Assembly (NCBI GenBank): GCA_947561585.1
Contig: CANNZV010000508.1
Span: 62,001-126,000, forward strand
DNA from: Caprella mutica
Lineage: Eukaryota > Arthropoda > Malacostraca > Amphipoda > Caprellidae
DNA: 64,000 nucleotides
Direction: 5' to 3'
Below the pieces are notes generated by a model. It had not been told where the DNA came from. It made no database searches and worked only from the letters and a program-made list of their open reading frames with translations. A program made the translations under genes and the position numbers. Numbering within the stretch: position 1 is the first letter of the stretch; every line of letters begins with the position of its first letter. Positions 36,291 to 49,245 of the stretch are shown in pieces.

Positions 36291-39200
36291 AGAGTGATAG
36301 TATAGAGTGATAGTATAGAGTGATAGTACAGAGTGATAGTACAGAGTGATAGTATAGAGTGATAGTATAGAGTGATAGTATAGAGTGATAGTATAGAGTG
36401 ATAGTATAGAGTGATAGTACAGAGTGATAGTATAGAGTGATAGTATAGAGTGATAGTATAGAGTGATAGTACAAAGTGATAGTATAGAGTGATAGTATAG
36501 AGTGATAGTATAGAGTGATAGTACAAAGTGATAGTATAGAGTGATAGTATAGAGTGATAGTACAGAGTGATAGTACAGAGTGATAGTACAGAGTGATAGT
36601 ATAGAGTGATAGTACAGAGTGATAGTACAGAGTGATAGTATAGAGTGATAGTATAGAGTGATAGTATAGAGTGATAGTATAGAGTGATAGTATAGAGTGA
36701 TAGTACAGAGTGATAGTATAGAGTGATAGTATAGAGTGATAGTACAGAGTGATAGTACAGAGTGATAGTATAGAGTGATAGTATAGAGTGATAGTATAGA
36801 GTGATAGTATAGAGTGATAGTATAGAGTGATAGTATAGAGTGATAGTACAGAGTGATAGTATAGAGTGATAGTATAGAGTGATAGTATAGAGTGATAGTA
36901 TAGAGTGATAGTATAGAGTGATAGTATAGAGTGATAGTACAGAGTGATAGTATAGAGTGATAGTATAGAGTGATAGTATAGAGTGATAGTATAGAGTGAT
37001 AGTATAGAGTGATAGTATAGAGTGATAGTACAGAGTGATAGTATATAGTGATAGTATAGAGTGATAGTATAGAGTGATAGTATAGAGTGATAGTATAGAG
37101 TGATAGTACAGAGTGATAGTACAGAGTGATAGTATAGAGTGATAGTATAGAGTGATAGTATAGAGTGATAGTATAGAGTGATAGTATAGAGTGATAGTAT
37201 AGAGTGATAGTATAGAGTGATAGTACAGAGTGATAGTATAGAGTGATAGTATAGAGTGATAGTATAGAGTGATAGTACAAAGTGATAGTATAGAGTGATA
37301 GTATAGAGTGATAGTATAGAGTGATAGTATAGAGTGATAGTATAGAGTGATAGTACAGAGTGATAGTATAGAGTGATAGTATAGAGTGATAGTATAGAGT
37401 GATAGTATAGAGTGATAGTATAGAGTGATAGTATAGAGTGATAGTACAGAGTGATAGTATATAGTGATAGTATAGAGTGATAGTATAGAGTGATAGCATA
37501 GAGTGATAGTATAGAGTGATAGTATAGAGTGATAGTACAGAGTGATAGTATATAGTGATAGTATAGAGTGATAGTATAGAGTGATAGTATAGAGTGATTG
37601 TACAGAGTGATAGTATGGAGTGATAGTATAGTGTGATAGTATAGAGTGATAGTGTAGAGTGATAGTATAGAGTGATAGTATATAGTGATAGTACAGAGTG
37701 ATAGTATAGAGTGATAGTATAGAGTGATAGTACAGAGTGATAGTATAGAGTGATAGTATAGAGTGATAGTACAGAGTGATAGTACAGAGTGATAGTATAG
37801 AGTGATAGTATAGAGTGATAGTATAGAGTGATAGTATAGAGTGATAGTATAGAGTGATAGTACAGAGTGATGGTATAGAGTGATAGTATAGAGTGATAGT
37901 ATAGAGTGATAGTACAGAGTGATAGTATAGAGTGATAGTATAGAGTGATAGTACAGAGTGATAGTATAGAGTGATAGTATGGAGTGATAGTATAGAGTGA
38001 TAGTATAGAGTGATAGTATAGAGTGATAGTATAGAGTGATAGTATAGAGTGATAGTATAGAGTGATAGTATAGAGTGATAGTACAGAGTGATAGTATAGA
38101 GTGATAGTATAGAGTGATAGTATAGAGTGATAGTATAGAGTGATAGTATAGAGTGATAGTATAGAGTGATAGTACAGAGTGATAGTATAGAGTGATAGTA
38201 TAGAGTGATAGTATAGAGTGATAGTATAGAGTGATAGTATAGAGTGATAGTATAGAGTGATAGTACAGAGTGATAGTATAGAGTGATAGTATAGAGTGAT
38301 AGTATAGAGTGATAGTATAGAGTGATAGTATAGAGTGATAGTAAGAGTGATAGTACAGAGTGATAGTATAGAGTGATAGTATAGAGTGATAGTATAGAGT
38401 GATAGTATAGAGTGATAGTATAGAGTGATAGTATAGAGTGATAGTATAGAGTGATAGTATAGAGTGATAGTATAGAGTGATAGTATAGAGTGATAGTATA
38501 GAGTGATAGTATAGAGTGATAGTATAGAGTGATAGTATAGAGTGATAGTACAGAGTGATAGTATATAGGTGATAGTATAGAGTGATAGTATAGAGTGATA
38601 GTATAGAGTGATAGTATAGAGTGATAGTATAGAGTGATAGTATAGAGTGATAGTATAGAGTGATAGTACAGAGTGATAGTATAGAGTGATAGTATAGAGT
38701 GATAGTATAGAGTGATAGTATAGAGTGATAGTATAGAGTGATAGTATAGAGTGATAGTACAGAGTGATAGTATATAGTGATAGTATAGAGTGATAGTATA
38801 GAGTGATAGTATAGAGTGATAGTATAGAGTGATAGTACAGAGTGATAGTACAGAGTGATAGTATAGAGTGATAGTATAGAGTGATAGTATAGAGTGATAG
38901 TATAGAGTGATAGTATAGAGTGATAGTATAGAGTGATAGTACAGAGTGATAGTATAGAGTGATAGTATAGAGTGATAGTACAGAGTGATAGTACAGAGTG
39001 ATAGTATAGAGTGATAGTATAGAGTGATAGTATAGAGTGATAGTATAGAGTGATAGTATAGAGTGATAGTACAGAGTGATGGTATAGAGTGATAGTATAG
39101 AGTGATAGTATAGAGTGATAGTACAGAGTGATAGTATAGAGTGATAGTATAGAGTGATAGTACAGAGTGATAGTATAGAGTGATAGTATGGAGTGATAGT

Positions 39201-39448
39201 ATAGAGTGATAGTATAGAGTGATAGTATAGAGTGATAGTATAGAGTGATAGTACAGAGTGATAGTATAGAGTGATAGTATAGAGTGATAGTATAGAGTGA
39301 TAGTATAGAGTGATAGTATAGAGTGATAGTATAGAGTGATAGTATAGAGTGATAGTATAGAGTGATAGTATAGAGTGATAGTACAGAGTGATAGTATAGA
39401 GTGATAGTACAGAGTGATAGTATAGAGTGATAGTATAGAGTGATAGTA
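36291..39448. repeat. 13-bp satellite block with a 1209-bp higher-order period
   Basis: About 242 copies of AGAGTGATAGTAT run without interruption. The main variation is TATAGAG versus TACAGAG, in non-random order. The rare words GATGGTAT (37870 and 39079) and TATGGAG (37978 and 39187) both recur after exactly 1209 bp (93 units), so a large block was duplicated. Because the unit contains no stop in any minus-strand frame, three overlapping frames of about 1,100 codons appear; they are not genes. Confidence 0.97.
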
Positions 39449-42400
39449 CACTGTGATAGTATATTGTGATAGTACACTGTGATAGTATACTGTGATAGTA
39501 CACTGATGATAGTATACTGGTGATAGTACACTGTGATAGTACACTGTGATAGTATACTGGTGATATTATACTGGTGATAATATACTGGTGATAATATACT
39601 GGTGATAGTACACTGTGATAGTATACTGGTGATAGTATACTGGTGATAATATACTGGTGATAATATACTGGTGACAGTACACTGTGATAGTATACTGGTG
39701 ATAGTATACTGGTGATAGTATACTGGTGATAGTATACTGGTGATAGTATACTGGTGATAGTATACTAGTGATAGTATACTGGTGATAGTATACTGGTGAT
39801 AGTATACTGGTGATAGTATACTGGTGATAGTATACTGGTGATAGTATACTGGTGATAGTATACTGGTGATAGTACACTGTGATAGTACACTGTGATAGTA
39901 TAGTGGTGATAGTATACTGGTGATAATATACTGGTGATAATATACTGGTGATAATATACTGGTGATAGTACACTGTGATAATATACTGGTGATAGTACAC
40001 TATGATAGTATACTGGTGATAGTACATTGTGATAGTATACTGTGATAGTACACTGGTGATAGTACACTATGATAGTATACTGGTGATAGTACATTGTGAT
40101 AGTACACTGTGATAGCATACTGGTGGTAGTATACTGGTGATAGTATACTGGTGATAGTATACTGTGATAGTACACTGTGATAGCACACTGTGATAGTATA
40201 CTGTGATAGTATACTGGTGATAATATACTGTGATAGTATACTGGTGATATTATACTAGCGATAGTATACTGGTGATAGTATACTGGTGATAGTATACTGG
40301 TGATAGTATACTAGCGATAGTATTACTTGTGATAGTATACTGGTGATAGTATACTGGTGATAGTATACTGGTGATAGTATACTAGCGATAGTATTACTTG
40401 TGATAGTATACTGGTGATAGTATACTGGTGATAGTATACTAGCGATAGTATACTGGTGATAGTATACTGGTGATAGTATACTAGCGATAGTATACTGGTG
40501 ATAGTATACTGGTGATAGTATACTGGTGATAGTATACTAGCGATAGTATTACTTGTGATAGTATACTGGTGATAGTATACTGGTGATAGTATACTGGTGA
40601 TAGTATACTGGTGATAGTATACTAGCGATAGTATTACTTGTGATAGTATACTGGTGATAGTATACTGGTGATAGTATACTGGTGATAGTATACTGGTGAT
40701 AGTATACTGGTGATAGTATACTAGTGATAGTATACTGGTGATAGTATACTGGTGATAGTATACTGGTGATAGTATACTGGTGATAGTATACTGGTGATAG
40801 TATACTGGTGATAGTATACTGGTGATAGTATACTGGTGATAGTATACTGGTGATAGTATACTGGTGATAGTATACTGGTGATAGTATACTGGTGATAGTA
40901 TACTGGTGATAGTATACTGGTGATAGTATACTGGTGATAGTATACTGGTGATAGTATACTGGTGATAGTATACTAGTGATAGTATACTGGTGATAGTATA
41001 CTAGCGATAGTATACTGGTGATAGTATACTGGTGATAGTATACTGGTGATAGTATACTGGTGATAGTATACTGGTGATAGTATACTGGTGATAGTATACT
41101 AGTGATAGTATACTGTGATAGTATACTGGTGATAGTATACTGGTGATAGTATACTGGTGATAGTATACTGGTGATAGTATACTGGTGATAGTATACTGGT
41201 GATAGTATACTGTGATAGTATACTGGTGATAGTATACTGGTGATAGTATACTGGTGATAGTATACTGGTGATAGTATACTGGTGATAGTATACTGGTGAT
41301 AGTATACTGGTGATAGTATACTGGTGATAGTACTGGTGATAGTATACTGTGATAGTATACTGGTGATAGTATACTGGTGATAGTATACTTGTGATAGTAT
41401 ACTGGTGATAGTATACTGGTGATAGTATACTGGTGATAGTATACTGGTGATAGTATACTGGTGATAGTATACTGGTGATAGTATACTAGTGATAGTATAC
41501 TAGTGATAGTATACTGGTGATAGTATACTGGTGATAGTATACTGGTGATAGTATACTAGCGATAGTATACTGGTGATAGTATACTGGTGATAGTATACTG
41601 GTGATAGTATACTGGTGATAGTATACTGGTGATAGTATACTGGTGATAGTATACTAGGATAGTATACTGGTGATAGTATACTGGTGATAGTATACTGGTG
41701 ATAGTATACTGGTGATAGTATACTGGTGATAGTATACTGGTGATAGTATACTGGTGATAGTATACTGGTGATAGTATACTGGTGATAGTATACTGGTGAT
41801 AGTATACTGGTGATAGTATACTGGTGATAGTATACTGGTGATAGTATACTGGTGATAGTATACTGGTGATAGTATACTGGTGATAGTATACTGGTGATAG
41901 TATACTGGTGATAGTATACTGGTGATAGTATACTGGTGATAGTATACTGGTGATAGTATACTGGTGATAGTATACTGGTGATAGTATACTGGTGATAGTA
42001 TACTGGTGATAGTATACTGGTGATAGTATACTGGTGATAGTATACTGGTGATAGTATACTGGTGATAGTATACTGGTGATAGTATACTGGTGATAGTATA
42101 CTGGTGATAGTATACTGGTGATAGTATACTGGTGATAGTATACTGGTGATAGTATACTGGTGNNNNNNNNNNNNNNNNNNNNNNNNNNNNNNNNNNNNNN
42201 NNNNNNNNNNNNNNNNNNNNNNNNNNNNNNNNNNNNNNNNNNNNNNNNNNNNNNNNNNNNNNNNNNNNNNNNNNNNNNNNNNNNNNNNNNNNNNNNNNNN
42301 NNNNNNNNNNNNNNNNNNNNNNNNNNNNNNNNNNNNNNNNNNNNNNNNNNNNNNNNNNNNNNNNNNNNNNNNNNNNNNNNNNNNNNNNNNNNNNNNNNNN

Positions 42401-45400
42401 NNNNNNNNNNNNNNNNNNNNNNNNNNNNNNNNNNNNNNNNNNNNNNNNNNNNNNNNNNNNNNNNNNNNNNNNNNNNNNNNNNNNNNNNNNNNNNNNNNNN
42501 NNNNNNNNNNNNNNNNNNNNNNNNNNNNNNNNNNNNNNNNNNNNNNNNNNNNNNNNNNNNNNNNNNNNNNNNNNNNNNNNNNNNNNNNNNNNNNNNNNNN
42601 NNNNNNNNNNNNNNNNNNNNNNNNNNNNNNNNNNNNNNNNNNNNNNNNNNGTGATAGTATACTGGTGATAGTATACTGGTGATAGTATACTGGTGATAGT
42701 ATACTGGTGATAGTATACTGGTGACAGTATACTGGTGATAGTATACTGGTGATAGTATACTGGTGATCGTATACTGGTGATAGTATACTGGTGATAGTAT
42801 ACTGGTGATAGTATACTGGTGATAGTATACTGGTGATAGTATACTGGTGATAGTATACTGGTGATAGTATACTGGTGATAGTATACTGGTGATAGTATAC
42901 TGGTGATAGTATACTGGTGATAGTATACTGGTGATAGTATACTGGTGATAGTATACTGGTGATAGTATACTGGTGATAGTATACTGGTGATAGTATACTG
43001 GTGATAGTATACTGGTGATAGTATACTGGTGATAGTATACTGGTGATAGTATACTGGTGATAGTATACTGGTGATAGTATACTGGTGATAGTATACTGGT
43101 GATAGTATACTGGTGATAGTATACTGGTGATAGTATACTGGTGATAGTATACTGGTGATAGTATACTGGTGATAGTATACTGGTGATAGTATACTGGTGA
43201 TAGTATACTGGTGATAGTATACTGGTGATAGTATACTGGTGATAGTATACTGGTGATAGTATACTGGTGATAGTATACTGGTGATAGTATACTGGTGATA
43301 GTATACTGGTGATAGTATACTGGTGATAGTATACTGGTGATAGTATACTGGTGATAGTATACTGGTGATAGTATACTGGTGATAGTATACTGGTGATAGT
43401 ATACTGGTGATAGTATACTGGTGATAGTATACTGGTGATAGTATACTGGTGATAGTATACTAGTGATAGTATACTGGTGATAGTATACTGGTGATAGTAT
43501 ACTGGTGATAGTATACTAGCGATAGTATACTGGTGATAGTATACTGGTGATAGTATACTGGTGATAGTATACTGGTGATAGTATACTGGTGATAGTATAC
43601 TGGTGATAGTATACTAGCGATAGTATACTGGTGATAGTATACTGGTGATAGTATACTGGTGATAGTATACTGGTGATAGTATACTGGTGATAGTATACTG
43701 GTGATAGTATACTGGTGATAGTATACTGGTGATAGTATACTGGTGATAGTATACTGGTGATAGTATACTGGTGATAGTATACTGGTGATAGTATACTGGT
43801 GATAGTATACTGGTGATAGTATACTGGTGATAGTATACTGGTGATAGTATACTGGTGATAGTATACTGGTGATAGTATACTGGTGATAGTATACTGGTGA
43901 TAGTATACTGGTGATAGTATACTGGTGATAGTATACTGGTGATAGTATACTGGTGATAGTATACTGGTGATAGTATACTGGTGATAGTATACTGGTGATA
44001 GTATACTGGTGATAGTATACTGGTGATAGTATACTGGTGATAGTATACTGGTGATAGTATACTGGTGATAGTATACTGGTGATAGTATACTGGTGATAGT
44101 ATACTGGTGATAGTATACTGGTGATAGTATACTGGTGATAGTATACTGGTGATAGTATACTGGTGATAGTATACTGGTGATAGTATACTGGTGATAGTAT
44201 ACTGGTGATAGTATACTGGTGATAGTATACTGGTGATAGTATACTGGTGATAGTATACTGGTGATAGTATACTGGTGATAGTATACTGGTGATAGTATAC
44301 TGGTGATAGTATACTGGTGATAGTATACTGGTGATAGTATACTGGTGATAGTATACTGGTGATAGTATACTGGTGATAGTATACTGGTGATAGTATACTG
44401 GTGATAGTATACTGGTGATAGTATACTGGTGATAGTATACTGGTGATAGTATACTGGTGATAGTATACTGGTGATAGTATACTGGTGATAGTATACTGGT
44501 GATAGTATACTGGTGATAGTATACTGGTGATAGTATACTGGTGATAGTATACTGGTGATAGTATACTGGTGATAGTATACTGGTGATAGTATACTGGTGA
44601 TAGTATACTGGTGATAGTATACTGGTGATAGTATACTGGTGATAGTATACTGGTGATAGTATACTGGTGATAGTATACTGGTGATAGTATACTGGTGATA
44701 GTATACTGGTGATAGTATACTGGTGATAGTATACTGGTGATAGTATACTGGTGATAGTATACTGGTGATAGTATACTGGTGATAGTATACTGGTGATAGT
44801 ATACTGGTGATAGTATACTGGTGATAGTATACTGGTGATAGTATACTGGTGATAGTATACTGGTGATAGTATACTGGTGATAGTATACTGGTGATAGTAT
44901 ACTGGTGATAGTATACTGGTGATAGTATACTGGTGATAGTATACTGGTGATAGTATACTGGTGATAGTATACTGGTGATAGTATACTGGTGATAGTATAC
45001 TGGTGATAGTATACTGGTGATAGTATACTGGTGATAGTATACTGGTGATAGTATACTGGTGATAGTATACTGGTGATAGTATACTGGTGATAGTATACTG
45101 GTGATAGTATACTGGTGATAGTATACTGGTGATAGTATACTAGTGATAGTATACTGTGATAGTATACTGTGATAGTATACTGGTGATAGGATACTGGTGA
45201 TAGTATACTGGTGATAGTATACTGGTGATAGTATACTGGTGATAGTATACTGTGATAGTATACTGGTGATAGTATACTGGTGATAGTATACTGGTGATAG
45301 TATACTGTGATAGTATACTGGTGATAGTATACTGGTGATAGTATACTGGTGATAGTATACTGGTGATAGTATACTGGTGATAGTATACTGGTGATAGTAT

Positions 45401-46418
45401 ACTGGTGATAGTATACTGTGATAGTATACTGGTGATAGTATACTGGTGATAGTATACTGGTGATAGTATACTGGTGATAGTATACTGGTGATAGTATACT
45501 GGTGATAGTATACTGGTGATAGTATACTGGTGATAGTATACTGGTGATAGTATACTGGTGATAGTATACTGGTGATAGTATACTAGTGATAGTATACTGG
45601 TGATAGTATACTGGTGATAGTATACTGGTGATAGTATACTAGCGATAGTATACTGGTGATAGTATACTGGTGATAGTATACTGGTGATAGTATACTGGTG
45701 ATAGTATACTGGTGATAGTATACTGGTGATAGTATACTAGCGATAGTATACTGGTGATAGTATACTGGTGATAGTATACTGGTGATAGTATACTGGTGAT
45801 AGTATACTGGTGATAGTATACTGGTGATAGTATACTGGTGATAGTATACTGGTGATAGTATACTGGTGATAGTATACTGGTGATAGTATACTGGTGATAG
45901 TATACTGGTGATAGTATACTGGTGATAGTATACTGGTGATAGTATACTGGTGATAGTATACTGGTGATAGTATACTGGTGATAGTATACTGGTGATAGTA
46001 TACTGGTGATAGTATACTGGTGATAGTATACTGGTGATAGTATACTGGTGATAGTATACTGGTGATAGTATACTGGTGATAGTATACTGGTGATAGTATA
46101 CTGGTGATAGTATACTGGTGATAGTATACTGGTGATAGTATACTGGTGATAGTATACTGGTGATAGTATACTGGTGATAGTATACTGGTGATAGTATACT
46201 GGTGATAGTATACTGGTGATAGTATACTGGTGATAGTATACTGGTGATAGTATACTGGTGATAGTATACTGGTGATAGTATACTGGTGATAGTATACTGG
46301 TGATAGTATACTGGTGATAGTATACTGGTGATAGTATACTGGTGATAGTATACTGGTGATAGTATACTGGTGATAGTATACTGGTGATAGTATACTGGTG
46401 ATAGTATACTGGTGATAG
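39449..46418. repeat. 14-bp satellite block
   Basis: This continues directly from the 13-bp block with units GGTGATAGTATACT, each containing the palindrome AGTATACT. The first 1.1 kb mixes 13- and 14-bp forms (CTGTGATAG, TAGCGATAG, a TATTACTTG variant). Long inner stretches (about 41670-42162, 42778-43460, 43630-45130 and 45750-46410) are almost perfectly uniform. A signature TAGTGATAG, then TAGCGATAG 56 bp later, then TAGCGATAG or TAGGATAG 98 bp further on, occurs at 41501, 43461 and 45584. This shows block duplication. Confidence 0.97.
42163..42650. other. Assembly gap (488 N)
   Basis: The gap lies inside a uniform stretch of the 14-bp satellite. The repeat phase on the two sides differs by one base for this gap length, so the true array length here is unknown and the array may be collapsed. 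Frames drawn through it are meaningless. Confidence 0.99.
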
Positions 46419-48554
46419 ATTGTTTGGGGAACTATATAACCGAATATTTTATTTTACATCGGTATAAAAGTAATTTGTTTAAAATCGAGATTTTTTGTAC
46501 CTCGGAACAGTTGTTAAGAATAATAATAATATGATTATATATAATTTATTTATTTTAGTTTCCTAACAAAAATCAAAGTCCGATATTAAAAATGAATTTT
46601 CTTTCTATCGTTACATTAATTTCGTTAAAAATCACTTTTGCGATTTGTTTATCAAAGGATTCAGTCCTTTTGCACGTCAGAGCATTGAAAAGAAAAGTTT
46701 CTTAGAATCTGCACTGGTGACCAAAATAATTCTTCTTCATCAGAATTGTACAGTTTGCCATCTTTCTCAATAGGCTTTTAAACAGGATAGGGATCTTCAC
46801 AGAAGTCTAAAAGGGATTCTAAGAAATGTTGGTTTATCTTCGATAAAGTGTGATGGTCATCCTTTTCGACGTCATCCTAACATGGAAGTAAAATATGCAA
46901 CATGTTGCAGAAGTAGCTTCATCGTCCGACATTTTCCTGCTCAAATCGTTCCCTAGCATCCATGATTCTATCCATCAGTCCCGTAGAATACTTTCTCTCA
47001 TCAGTGAAAAGTAACATCTTCATATCTGATTTTCAAGTCTATTGTAGTACGAACCTTAGTCTATGTGGGTCAAGACCCAGTCCCATATAAGTTAAGGGCA
47101 ATCAATTGAATAAATACGTCAGGAAGATTCTCTAGATCGAAATATGCTCAACAGACCAACATTGGTCTATTAATTATATGCTTGATTATATTTATGAACA
47201 TTATTATTAGATTTTGGTTGAAGATTTTTTTTGTTGGATTTATATATATTTAGAATTTACATAAATATTTAGATTTTATACATATTTAGATTTTATATAT
47301 CTAGATTTCAAAAAATATATTCAAATATTCACATATATATTTAAATTTTACCGTGCATTATATCTAGTATAATGTTCTTTTTTGATTTTAGTAAAGTCAT
47401 CAATTAATTTAATATAATTAGAATGTTCTCGGAGGCTTCTTCAACAGCAAAATTTTTCAAGATACTATAGCCTTTAGCAGAAACCTCAGATGGATTATTT
47501 TCTATATAATGTTCCACCTTATCTACATAGTCATAAAAATGGATATATTCACATTGGGAAAGTTTCCCTTGAACTGATAAACACGTTATTCAGGTTCTGG
47601 TAGATCCTTTGTTTTTCCCACGAAGGAAAATTTATCAAGCAAGTAATAACGTAGCGCTGGATGCGATCATACTTTATAGTATCAATTTTAAAGAAGATTC
47701 TATTGATAAAAACATGTTATACGTAGCGGTAAACAATTAAAGTTTCGTGTCTTTAATTAGTATTAGGAAAGTCTGAATTGATTTAAATTATGCTAGAAAT
47801 ATGCACTATAATATGCTAATCATAAACAACTATCAAAATCATTAAATACATGTGAAATATCTGAAATTTGAAAAATGTCAGATATTGACCAAATTCATAA
47901 TTCGAAAAATATAAAAAATGCCAAAATTCATAATTCGAAAAATATAAAAAAGGCCAAAATGACCAAATCCACAATCAGAATTTGTTTATATTGCCAAAAT
48001 GACCAAATAAATAAATTCTCCAGCATAACTCCTACCCATTTCACCTACACAAACAAGGCAGATGTTAGCACAGAGAACATATCAAAAAATCTCTACACAA
48101 TAACCCCGTGCTATCCACTTCCTGCTGATATTGATTGGTAAATCAATGTGGCAGTTCGAGTGAAGGAAGTCATGGGTACTCAGGTAAGGGTAACACTTAA
48201 AGGTAACCCTGGTGGTAATCGATAGGAAAAACATTACCAACAAATACTTAGGAAGTAGAGTATCGACCATGTCAGTGAGGAATACCAATAGTTACCTTCA
48301 CAGATTGCAGAAGGTTATATTTTAATCAATGTTCACTGTTCAGTATAGTTAGGTAACCAAGTTTGACAGTGTGGTGAAATTCAATAATATTTTAACTTTA
48401 AATTTAAACTTTGAATTTAGACTTTAAAATATTTGAATTTGTAATTGAAAGTAGGATATTAACTAAGTTGAACATATTGAGCATAGTCAATAAATAGAAA
48501 GTATACAAGTACAATATTCGAACATCCTCGATTAAATAAATTACCTCACACACG
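46419..48554. other. Post-satellite region, possible decayed coding fragment
   Basis: On the minus strand between about 47020 and 46690, broken stretches have ordinary amino-acid composition. They include a KMLLFTDER-like stretch reminiscent of the second DDE-motif region of mariner transposases (LFTDE), followed by several stops. I could not extend the match, so this is a weak suggestion of an old transposase. A plus-strand frame at 47875-48141 contains a duplicated IHNSKNIK word and no known domain. Confidence 0.25.
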
Positions 48555-48812
48555 GTGTTTCGATTTTTTTTAAATAAGAACTGTGCTATTATTCAGTTAA
48601 ATGTGCATTTTCATGGAAATTAACTTAAATAAAATTGTGATCTTATGACGTTTTACACTCTAATCACTAATAATATTCTACTTAATAGCCTTCAAATCCT
48701 CCACTAGAGTCATTAAAGGTGACTGAAGGGTTTAAGACAATTTTGCATTTATCTGATTAAATAAGAATTTTTATTGAAAATTTCAGTCGTCAAAATGTGC
48801 TTAAAATAACTT
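48555..48812 (+). repeat. Dispersed repeat, left half, split by an insertion
   Basis: This aligns with 60400-60640: GTGCTATTATTCAGTTAAAT, GTGCATTTTCATGGAAAT, AATAGCCTTCAAA, TTTATCTGATTAAAT and TCAAAATGTGCTTAAAATA. The match stops after GCTTAAAATA at about 48812 and resumes at about 50752. Confidence 0.75.
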
Positions 48813-49043
48813 TTTACAATAGACAATTAGGTTTATATGTTAGATAAGAGTCATTTGAGTGGTTCATTGTAGGTACAACCGTACAATAGGTTAAGTGCTA
48901 AATTGCCAACTTACATTTTTCAACTTTAAGTTTGCCAATAAGCCAACTTTCACATCTTCAGTCACAAAGCTGCCAACCTGCATGGTACCTATATGTATAT
49001 AGGCCGTATTTGAAAAAATAGATTTTAACAAATTGCATTCAAA

Positions 49044-49196
49044 CTAGGGTAAATTACGAATTATCGTTCACTTTCACATCTTCAGTCATGTATTAAAAAA
49101 AGATATTATAATTGTTATTTTATTTTAATTATTATATTGTTTATTCTTATATGACCGAAGATGTGAAACTGATCGATAATTCGTAATTTACCCTAG
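49044..49196. mobile_element. 153-bp hairpin MITE (CTAGGG...CCCTAG)
   Basis: CTAGGGTAAATTACGAATTA plus TCG at the left is exactly mirrored by TCGATAATTCGTAATTTACCCTAG-type sequence at the right. Pairing continues, with a few mismatches, through TTTCACATCTTC and GAAGATGTGAAA to nearly 50 bp. The loop is a pure AT stretch of about 60 bases. Confidence 0.8.
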
Positions 49197-49245
49197 GTAC
49201 CTTTGGAGAAAAAAAATGTATTCATAATCTTTGGACATAGCCTAG

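Noticed and set aside
36207..39544. Three overlapping minus-strand open frames of about 1,080-1,104 codons (Tyr/His/Ser/Leu/Thr repeats).
   Set aside because: They are produced by a 13-bp unit that has no stop in any minus frame. All three frames are open at once and encode the same cyclic string, with no codon bias, promoter or domain.
42146..42682. Open frames across the run of N.
   Set aside because: They consist of unknown bases inside the satellite gap.
1..46418. Regularly spaced repeats that might be mistaken for CRISPR arrays.
   Set aside because: Units abut with no unique spacers, there are no cas genes, and the surrounding sequence is eukaryotic.
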